Origin: Zygnema cylindricum
Lineage: Eukaryota > Streptophyta > Zygnematophyceae > Zygnematales > Zygnemataceae
Length of the DNA stretch: 64,000 nt
Assembly (NCBI GenBank): GCA_037447655.1
Contig: JBBHKE010003003.1
Coordinates: 1-64,000, forward strand
Direction of reading: 5' to 3'
This document shows positions 56,527-64,000 of this stretch, piece after piece (the first letter of the stretch is position 1; every line of letters starts with the position of its first letter). A program made the translations under genes and the position numbers. The notes below the pieces were generated by a model, which saw only the letters and a list, made by a program, of their open reading frames with translations, was not told where the DNA came from and did not search any database.

Positions 56527-58342
56527 ATCTAGGGTGTCTATGTTCGATGGAGCAGGCTTCACGTATTGGGCGTTTACAATGGAGGGATTGCTTTTCGAGA
56601 AGCACTTATGGAGAATTGTTGCTGGACAAGTGATATGTCCGCCACCTGGCTTTGGAGGAGCTTACTACGGAGAATCATCTGAGACTGCCCAGAATATCAT
56701 CCGGAGTTCAGATGCAACGGAAGGTGAAGGGAAAAACCTTTCCGTGGATGGGGAAATAGGGGAGAAGGAAAAAGGGACACCTATGGTGAGGGGAGCTAGG
56801 CTCTCAGCTATGGTACCACATGTAGGGATTAAAACTGAAGAAAATGACAGGAAAATATGAAAATACAAAAACACTATAGCAAAACATCTCATACTTAGAT
56901 ATGTGTCTAAGTCGATAGTTATCACTCTTTTAAGTCTAACCAAGTCTTCAGAGATATAGGAAGCACTAACTCGGATTTATAAGAGTGAGACTATTCAGAG
57001 GCAGCAATTAGTAAAACAGGAAATAGATGCCTACGTTTATAAAGGCGGTAGCATGATAGAGTTTTGCAATGATATTGCTGCGTTATATGTTGAGCTTACT
57101 AGTGCGGGATATGTAGAATCTGAGGAGAGTAAGATTAATACACTAATTATGAAACTCCCAGATGAGTACGAAAACATAATTTGTCGTATGCAGGCAATGG
57201 ATGGCTCCACATGGACTTGGAACTTTACCATGGGGATAATTCTTGTGAGGGAAAGCACTTTGGAACTTCGTAGGGGAAGGGACATGGTCAATGCGTTTTC
57301 AGCTGGTGGTGATTGGCGGAAGCGTGATGGGAGGAACGGTGGTGACGAGCGGAAGCATGATGAGAGGAACGGTGTTGATGAACGGAAGCGTGGTGAGAGG
57401 AACGGTGGTGAAGAGCGGAAGCGTGATGAGAGAAAGAAAGACAAAGGTAAACCTTATCGGAACTTTGGTGGAAAGAGAGGGAGAGGAAAAGAAAGGGGAG
57501 CTTTGAAAAAGGGGGTTTGCTTCTTTTGTAGGGAACCGGGTCATTATATGGAGGAATGCCCTTGTTTAGAAAAACTTAGAAGTTGGAATGTGGATGAAGA
57601 GGAAGAAGGGGAAGAGGAGAAAGAGGATGAAGATATTTTAGACCTTCTCCGGATTAGTAGTTTGGGAAAGAGAGAAAAGCACACAGAAATTCCACGAAGG
57701 CAACAGTGTGCTTTTGGAGGTATAAGGGAAGTAAAGAGAGAGGAGGTACTTGAGGATGACGAGGAGTGTAAAGTGTATGACTTAGAAATTAGAAAGTCAG
57801 GTCTAGGATCCATAAGTGAAAACGGGAAAGATAAAATTAATGAGGATAATTTTATAGGTATTTTGGAATTAGAAAACTGGTCGGAAAGGGAGACCTCAAC
57901 GGATTCCGAGGAAAGGGGAGAAGTGAAACTAGAAGGGGTTTTTAAAGATAAGGGAGAAGAGGAATATTTAATGAAAGGTTTAGGGGAGGAGAAATACTTA
58001 TTTGGAATAAATTTAGAAAAAGAGAGTGGAAAGAAATCCATGGGAGAGAGTGAGGAAAGTTCATTTTTTGCGAGTAATGGGTTTGACATCACTAAAAAGA
58101 GTGATGGTATTTATGAAGGTGTGCCTGTAAAAGGGTTAGCATCTGGGTGTATATTGCAGATTGGAGATGGGGCTGGCTGTTTGGATCGCAAGAGGGAAAT
58201 CGGTTTGTGTGTGGATGAAGGAGTGATGAAGTGGATAAAATCTTTGCTCGGATTTATGAAAAGTGGGATGTTAAATAAAATGTGTGATGCAATTATTATT
58301 TCAGTTCATTTAATGCACTGTGTTAAATACTTAGTTTTATAA
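56492..58342 (+). pseudogene. NA2 single-frame Gag fused to RT/RNase H tail remnant
   Basis: One frame of 616 codons from ATG 56492, interrupted by TGA (56858-56860) and TAG (56957-56959), both where relatives have Trp. From 57053 it is open for 429 codons. The order is: Gag (MGPPSRVSMFDG, CNDIAALYVELTSAG, LIMKLPDEYENI), an Arg/Glu-rich repeat of a GGxERKRDERN type (57310-57440), zinc knuckle CFFCREPGHYMEEC (about 57520-57561), an acidic region, PRRQQCAFGG, a linker, MKGLGEEKYLFGIN (the RT end), then a shrunken RNase H (GFDITKKSDG, SGCILQIGDGAGC, MKWIKSLLGFMKSGM, CDAIIIS). The RNase H Glu and final Asp regions are missing, so it would be catalytically inactive. It probably relied on other copia elements for enzymes. 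Confidence 0.88.
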
Positions 58343-58436
58343 AAAGAAAAGGAAAAAGAAAAGGAAAAAGGGGAAGGGGTGTTTGTTTACTTGTTTGTGG
58401 AAGTTGAAAGAAAAATAGACTAGAAAATAAGGGGAG

Positions 58437-59619
58437 TGTTGATATTTGAGTATTTTCTAGGTCTGTATTAGAATAGAAAAAGAGTTGAGGCAGTCTGCCT
58501 CTAACTCCCCTTCTCCAAGCCCCCACACTTGCTGTAGTCACTGAAGGCTGGAAAAGGAGCTATAGCCATGGCTACCTAAACTCTTTAGAGAAGAGAGGAA
58601 GTGAATTAGGTAGATTAAACAAAATATACTTGACGGACACAAGTATTGAACCTGGAACCTGCCGTCCGACAAGTCGGCGTAGCCATTGCCTTTAACCGTT
58701 AAACCTAGAACTAGTGTTACATTACATTAGGTTTGATTACATTATAAATTGTTACGCGTAGACTAAATCGTTTAACGCGAAATAGATTCTTAGTACATAG
58801 ATACCGTTTTAATATAGTACGGAGTACAGTACGGATACGAAACGGATACCGCGCATTTGTTTCGATAGTGAAACAAATACCGCGCGTCAAATTTCAGCGG
58901 CTAAGATTATAGCCGGTTTTTGATCGGACGGGCGCGATAGGTGCCGCGATCACGGAACATGTACTTTTGGCGTTTTTGAGCCATCGCCACTTCATGTGAC
59001 ACGTGGCGCGACAATGTTGGATTGCGGCGACTCCGGAGATTGCGGGAACGAATCCGTCTATGAAACGTGTCGACAATTTGGCCATGTTCTACAATGGCTG
59101 TACAGAAAGTATACCGGCACTTGTACTTTTCTGTACGACATAGTAATTTGATTGGTGCCGTACTTCAGTAGATAGAGTTTTAGAGGGGAAATAAACTTAG
59201 AAAATTTTGGGTAAGTAGCTGCCTCTCCCAGAGAGCACCTTGTATAAATGGCAAACTTTGGCCAGCCATAACTATCAATTTACTTGACCATTTTCAGTGA
59301 TTCTTTTTGCTGCGGACTCAGAGGAGTCCAGGCTACACAGGGGTGTAGTCGGTCAGAGTTTTTTGTCTGCCAGGGTGGCTGCATTTCTAAGGGAAAGTCA
59401 AAGTGTGTGAATGCGTCCAAATCTCATATTCTAACTTTGCATTCTGTGGTGGAACTAAGCACACAGAAAGTGTTATTTCACAGGGTTGAATCTATATTGG
59501 GGTTCTGACTGTCAAGGGGTCAGTTACTTGGGTTTATATCAACTTGGAGTCGGCACTATCTAGATTAGCTTCTTTTCGATCTGCATACTCTGAGGGCCAA
59601 TAGAGGTCTCAGAGTTTCA
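58437..59619 (+). repeat. NA2 3' LTR
   Basis: It starts TGTTGATATTTGAG and ends GAGTTTCA. It contains the antisense tRNA-like module (about 58640-58712; B-box-like GGTTCAATACT on the minus strand at 58642-58652), GACACGTGGC at 58998-59007, GTAC motifs near 59098-59165, a TATAAATGG box near 59242, and the hairpin 59587-59615 with ATA in place of the ATG. Confidence 0.9.
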
Positions 59620-60692
59620 CAACGTTGGCCGCTCGAACCCTTCGATATTCCACCGTCGAACAATGAGTAGCCGCGTTTGACCAAGGCTCGCTGGATCATA
59701 ATCGAGTCGGAAAAATAACAAACTCTCGTATTCCACTATCTTTTGAGAAGGAACCTCTCTCTCCTTTTCCAGAAACGGCTTTAGCTATCGCAGCTGAAGC
59801 ACTTACAATCTTGGAAAGTACAATCCAAGATGCTCATCGCGTCAAAGAATGGTTGAGCATCCTTTCGGCCATGATTGAGGACATGCCCAACGCCTCTCCT
59901 ATTTCGGGTGAGGTCTTTGAAGCCGCCGCTTTACGCGCGTTGCAACTGAATCGCAATCTGACGGCAATCCACCCAATTTCAGTAGACGAACGTAGCACGT
60001 TAGATCCTCACATTAGCTTTCTGGATAACAGTCAACATTTATTCACAATCAATGGTGTCGCCTCTTCCCTCCCTCTCATGGATACCGGAGCCAAACCCGT
60101 GAACCTCAGATCTGGATTTGCGTTGAAGCTTGGCCTCACGGTAGACAAGCTGCAACCGACAACCACACGGTTACTAACTTCAGCTGGTACCACAGAGCCG
60201 GTTCTTGGAATCACCAAGGACCCCCTCGTGTTTCGGTTTCAAACAGAAACCGAAATTGAATTTTCTGAAATTTCTTCACATGCGCATGTTACTAAGTGTA
60301 GCGATTACGAATGTTTGGTTGGCCAAGACGTTATATTTCGGGTTGGCGGCGGTGTAGATATGCACCACCAGATATTCTCTTACAAACCCAATCACTTTCG
60401 TGAGCGGAAGATTTGCCTTCCACTTATTTTGGCACGGAAGCCCTTGTCTATCATGGTTCATTCATCGACAGCACTTCCAGCTTCTGCTAGTATAACCACA
60501 TTTGATACTAACATCTCTCCATGCATTCTAAAGATTGTCAAGATGGCTTCTAATGGGATGTTGAGTTCACATGGTGCAGATTACTTGGCTATTAATGAAC
60601 ATGCCAAGATGGGTGCTTCACATTATTTGCAGGATTTTTCGCAGAACTTCGATTCCAAGCGGATACTCATTACAAAGGAGACTTGTGATTAA
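59620..60692 (+). pseudogene. Element I aspartic protease region (gypsy type)
   Basis: Frame open from about 59666 to 60692 without an obvious initiating ATG, as expected for a polyprotein interior. The protease active site is LPLMDTGAKPVNLRSG (DTGA at 60081-60092). A typical GITKDPLVFRF flap/strand stretch and ECLVGQDVIFRVGG near 60310-60350 follow, matching the C-terminal half of retropepsins. The end (to 60692) has no RT sequence. The upstream part (ETALAIAAEALTILES) is probably the Gag-protease linker. It retained an open frame of over 330 codons, so it may be the youngest coding part of element I. Confidence 0.75.
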
Positions 60693-60720
60693 CGTCTTCG
60701 CGGGCTTTCGATTGTGTTGG

Positions 60721-60755
60721 CCAGCTCCTCCGCAGGCTAAGGAGCTGGGGTGGGG
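60721..60755 (+). other. Hairpin plus G-rich tract at the end of the coding part of element I
   Basis: A perfect 9 bp stem (CCAGCTCCT 60721-60729, AGGAGCTGG 60740-60748) with a 10 nt loop is followed by GGTGGGGA. The G-rich tract sits exactly where repeat X begins and could be a polypurine tract. Confidence 0.55.
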
Positions 60756-60962
60756 AATAAATGGATCTCTTTCTCGGCTTCCCACTCACCTTCCACTTTT
60801 TGTCCTTTACACCCGTTATTTCTTTTTCACATAGGCATATTCATTTTTGCTTTGTATTATAATTCTTTTGCTTGAGGATTTTTATTGCTCGTTTGTTCCA
60901 CCATTTCTGTACAGCTGGTTGGGTTGCAAGTTTTTTGGTTTCGATTAGACACATGCACGACA
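60756..60962 (+). repeat. Element I repeat X, first copy
   Basis: The 207 bp from AATAAATGGATCTC to GCACGACA are repeated at 62516-62721. In the second copy X' follows R2 directly. Here it follows the protease region and is joined to R2 through GC. Confidence 0.8.
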
Positions 60963-60964
60963 GC

Positions 60965-62721
60965 AGTCATGCCGCATCTCGTCGGCCACTTTCCTTGTTA
61001 ATATTTAGATTTTAGGATGAACGGCCGCCACACTAATTTGTATTTGGGTGCTATTATGGTTTCGGAGGTCCGTACATTGCAAGTTTGACCGTCGGTACAT
61101 ACCTACGTTGACCGTAATTTACGCCGTGGACGAGTTAGACCGTACGACTTTCATTTCCCAGAATTCCCGCTGACAATTCATTTTCGACTTCACGTCCGTG
61201 CTTAATTTTTTTGTCGCAGATTTTGGCGTGACGCAACAGACAATTTCATATATTTATTTCGATCGAAGTGACGCCAGGAATCTCGCGGGTATCTGGGAGA
61301 TACATTTTCGCGCAAGAGGCAGCGTCCGTACTTTTGATTTCCATCGCAGGTTTTCGCGTGACGTGATGTACAATTTTGAAACACTTATTTCGCGACGTAT
61401 GACTTTGGGATGTCGCTGATGCAACGCACGTTTTCAAATGTTGGTGACGCAGCGTACGATTTCGAAACATTGGCGACGCAACTTGCGATTTCGAAACATT
61501 GGCGACGCACGCTGATTGGTGTATTTTAAGTCGTGAACCCATGTAGGTTCACGCATTCACATGTAGTTAGGAAGGGTTTTAATCCGCGGATTGTGAATTT
61601 TGTAACATAGGCATATGGTTCTGGTCGCTTATTGGCCAGGACCCAAACTAGTCATAAATTGTATAGTGAAATACTCTCACGTGATTGGTTAGTTAACAAA
61701 TGTCAGTAATTAGTACTTTGGCTATTTCGTTAGTACTTAGGCGATTATGATAGGTTTGTACTCTCATAATTTGAGAGTACAGGAAATGGTCGAAGAGGAC
61801 TTAGATTTTTCTGTCTGTTTCCCTTGTCTCTTTCCTTAGTCAAATTGTCAGTTTTTTCCCTGCAATGCTTTTTCTGGCTTAGTTTTTTTGAGAGCTTAGC
61901 TTTTCTCTTTCCTCATTAAAATTTAATTGTAAATCCTACAAGTTAATTCACTCAGTTTCAACCAAAGTCCGCACGGTTTCCCTTCAACAACCTCTTTTAG
62001 TGTGGATTCTGCCTACTTTCTGAGGCTGTTTCTGAACCCTTGTGTATGCATTTTGTGAATTGGAGTTGGACTTTTTGTCGTCTAATATTTGGTACCTCGA
62101 TTGGAGGTTGCTTGTGGTTTGTTAGAATATGGTTTTCTTGGATTCTCTATAGCTTCCAATTGTTTGTTTTCTATTATCATTTTCTGCAATTGGTTATTAG
62201 TGTGTCAAAATCCGCTTTACTCGAATTTTGTGCAGATTTTTAACGTTGCTTTCTTGTATTTTCTTGTTGCTATTTTTACTTGTTTGTTAAAATTCGGTTA
62301 AATCGGATTCTCTTCATATTTTCATTGCTTGTTTTCTTGTTGTAATTTTTTGCGATTAGCGTGCAAGATCTGGTTATCTCAGATTCTCCGCAGATTTTTA
62401 TTGTTGGTTTCTTGCATTTTTCTGGTTTTGTTTTCTTTGTTCGAAATCCTAGACCTAACTCCTGTAAGGAATACGCCCAGACCGTGGAGCCTAGTGGCTA
62501 CCCATCGGCTTAGTAAATAAATGCATCTCTCTCTTGGCTTCCCAGTCACCTTCCACCTTTTGTCCTTTCCACCCGTTATTTCTTTTTTACATTATCATAT
62601 TCATTTTTGCTTTGTATTATAATTCTTTTGCTTGAGGATTTTCATTGCTCGTTTGTTCCACCTTTTCTGTACAGCTGGTTAGGTTGCATGTTTTTTTGTT
62701 TGATTAGACACATGCACGACA
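60965..62721 (+). repeat. Element I second repeat, R2 plus X' (complete LTR-like unit)
   Basis: R2 (60967-62515) matches R1 over 1549 bp with few changes, including the 29 bp tandem units (61420-61508). X' (62516-62721) follows without the intervening coding block. The unit starts AGTCATGCC (TG mutated) and ends GCACGACA. It is plausibly a complete 1.76 kb LTR. Confidence 0.75.
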
Positions 62722-63120
62722 TGGGGGAAGGGGCTTGTTGTTAGAGCAGCAAGCAACAAAAGGTGGTTGCTCAGTCTACTATGGAGGCTAATTATATGAC
62801 CTCTTGTTCTGTTGTGAAAGAGTTGATGTGGGTCAAGTCTTTGTTACAAGTACTGGGGTATATGAACAAGGGAGTGTATGAAGTCTTTTGTGATAATCAG
62901 GCTGCCATTGCAATTGCAGCCAATCCAAAACAACATTTCAAAGCTAAACATATGGACATAAGATTGAGCTTCGTGATAGAAAAAGTAGAAATTAAAATTG
63001 TGAATCTTATGTATAGGTTTGATAAAGAAATGGTGGCTAACATGATGACCAAACCTATGCCCTTAAGTTAAAATGTTGTAGGGAAAAATGTGGATTGAAA
63101 GAAAAGTTGAAATAACACTA
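62722..63120 (+). pseudogene. Element H RNase H, second part
   Basis: It continues the RNase H split by element I: SSKQQKVVAQSTMEANYMTS (Glu position kept), KELMWVKSLLQVLGYM, VFCDNQAAIAIAANPKQHFK, AKHMDIRLSFV and NMMTKPMP. A stop (TAG in place of Trp) near 62741 and an early stop at 63069 inactivate it. It is followed by the purine tract AAAATAAGGGG (63122-63132). Confidence 0.87.
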
Positions 63121-63132
63121 GAAAATAAGGGG

Positions 63133-64000
63133 TGTTTTGAAATTTGTTAAGTATTTTCTAGGTTTGAATTGCTTAGTAGAAAAACAAAAAGGGAAAGCGC
63201 AGGCACTCTGCCTCCACCCCTCTCTCTATCCCCCATACTTGTTGAAGTCACTCAAAGAGAGAGAGAAATTAGTGGAGCCATATATGCCTCAGCTTCATTA
63301 GGCAGGACTAAAGAGTGACTTTAAGTCAGTCTCAACAAAAGGTTGAGTCCAGCAAGACTCGAACCATCGACCTGCAGAGCGTGGCGTAGCTGTCCGTTTT
63401 AACCAGTATGTCGTAGAAGTTTGCTAAAATACATAGGGGGTGATTTCTACTTAAAGTGTGTTACGTCCTCTAAACAGATTAACACAAATATGAATATAAG
63501 GACATAAAACTAATAAAATACGGTGCGAACATGATTCTGCACAAAACAAACAACTCCGACATTTGTTTCGACAGCTGAGATTACATTTTGGTTTTTATCC
63601 AACAACCCACATCATCGTTGAGATCTCAGAGTGGTCACTTTGGCCTTTTTGTGACGTGGCATGACTTGGCGCCACGTGGAGAGATAACATTTCGTCTTCG
63701 GACGAATAAAAAGAGGGCACGCGTCCACGTAATAGCCTTGTCGTACATTGGTCGTCCAAAAGGTACATCGGCAGTAGTACTTTTTGGTACGCTACAGTAA
63801 TATGATTGGTCCGTACTTTAGTAGATAGGAGTTATTGGAGAGAATTAGGACTTAGTTAATTTTGGTAAAACAGTCACCTCTCCTCTTAAGGATTTGTATA
63901 AAATAGGCATCTTTGCCACCTCATAACTTATCGGTTGGTTGGCTGTTTTCAGTGATTCTTTTTGCTACAGATTCAAGGGAGTCCAAGCTGCACCAAAGTG
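63133..64000 (+). repeat. Element H 3' LTR, runs past the window
   Basis: It starts TGTTTTGAAATTTG. It has a U3 block CCCCATACTTGTTGAAGTCACT (63231-63252) shared with the D, F and NA LTRs, the antisense tRNA-like module (63340-63415), GCCACGTGG (63671-63679), a GTAC cluster (63742-63793) and TATAAAATAGG (63897-63907). The U5 end is outside the window. Confidence 0.87.
63340..63415 (-). other. tRNA-like module in element H LTR
   Basis: On the minus strand ATACTGGTTAAAACGG (63394-63409, A-box-like) and GGTTCGAGTCT (63355-63365), a consensus B-box, are correctly ordered and spaced. This is the best B-box of all LTR copies here. It is antisense to the element. Confidence 0.6.

Larger units (their letters stand above)
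55068..59619 (+). mobile_element. NA2: non-autonomous copia-derived element encoding Gag-RNase H remnant
   Basis: The LTRs are 55068-56511 and 58437-59619 (TGTTGATATTT starts, GAGTTTCA ends). The primer site is perfect (56512-56526) and one long frame (56492-58342) fills the inside. The purine tract AAAATAAGGGGAG (58424-58436) precedes the 3' LTR. The flanking pentamers (GATTA 55063-55067, CAACG 59620-59624) differ, so the insertion site has been rearranged. The architecture is the same as NA1. Confidence 0.88.
50409..62721 (+). mobile_element. Element I: gypsy-type unit in an unusual repeat arrangement
   Basis: It is inserted in the RNase H of element H, whose sequence resumes at 62722 (imperfect flank repeat TGGGTG 50405-50410 / TGGGGG 62722-62727). 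The outer ends are TGTCATGC and GCACGACA, a TG..CA terminal inverted repeat typical of LTRs. The order is repeat R1 (1549 bp), leader, gag, NA2, protease, repeat X (207 bp), then R2 (1549 bp) and X' (206 bp). R1 and R2 are nearly identical. No RT, RNase H or integrase is visible, so the unit is non-autonomous or strongly deleted. Confidence 0.75.

Noticed and set aside
51957-60758. R2-X' as a spliced (processed) copy of R1-coding-X
   Set aside because: The removed segment does not begin with GT and end with AG at any alignment of the joint, so intron splicing does not explain it.
60967-62721. Element I as a Helitron because the repeat can be read as starting TC
   Set aside because: No CTRR 3' end and no Rep/helicase coding are present. 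The ends TGTCATGC...GCACGACA and the gag/protease content fit LTR retrotransposons better.

Overview
This is a plant-type repeat island. Every recognisable coding segment is retrotransposon-derived, and I see no host gene, rRNA or genuine tRNA. The organism is most likely a land plant with a large repeat-rich genome: plant-like Ty1/copia polyproteins, a Ty3/gypsy gag and aspartic protease, and promoters with TATA, G-box (CACGTG) and GTAC elements. A fragment of a non-LTR retroelement family and the unusual primer sites make me lean towards a non-seed plant, but that is inference.

Layout. 638-6807 is element A (copia, + strand, decayed). 6963-35335 is element B (copia, - strand), a Russian doll. 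Its gag is interrupted by element C (10682-15501, TSD ATAGT). Its 5' LTR is interrupted by NA1, a non-autonomous element (about 15919-34875). The NA1 3' LTR holds composite element D (16787-25454, TSD TAGGA), and the NA1 coding region holds the youngest element, E (26237-32448, TSD TCACT, LTRs about 98% identical by eye). 35336-38465 is a broken non-LTR reverse transcriptase gene carrying a 1.9 kb insertion of unknown type. 38466-49989 is element G (- strand copia), split by F (40660-48531), a three-LTR structure. From 49990 to the window end lies the 3' part of element H (+ strand copia). H is split inside its RNase H by element I (50409-62721), a gypsy-type unit with gag and protease but no visible reverse transcriptase. 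Element I contains NA2 (55068-59619), a second, better preserved copy of the NA family.

Shared biology. The copia elements share three uncommon features. (1) The primer binding site is not the usual complement of a tRNA 3' end. It reads GGTTATGGGCCCACC, matching the anticodon arm of plant initiator tRNA-Met, as expected for half-tRNA priming of the Drosophila copia type. (2) The gag start codon lies inside the 5' LTR, about 20 nt before its end, in the loop of a hairpin whose stem shows compensatory changes between families, and the gag frame runs through the primer site. (3) Most of the LTRs carry a tRNA-like module (A-box and B-box like) in antisense orientation.

The most novel coding object is the NA family. 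It encodes a single-frame Gag fused to shrunken remnants of the RT/RNase H end, with protease, integrase and nearly all of RT removed. Two independent copies have the same architecture. All polyproteins here carry stops or frameshifts, so none is likely autonomous now.
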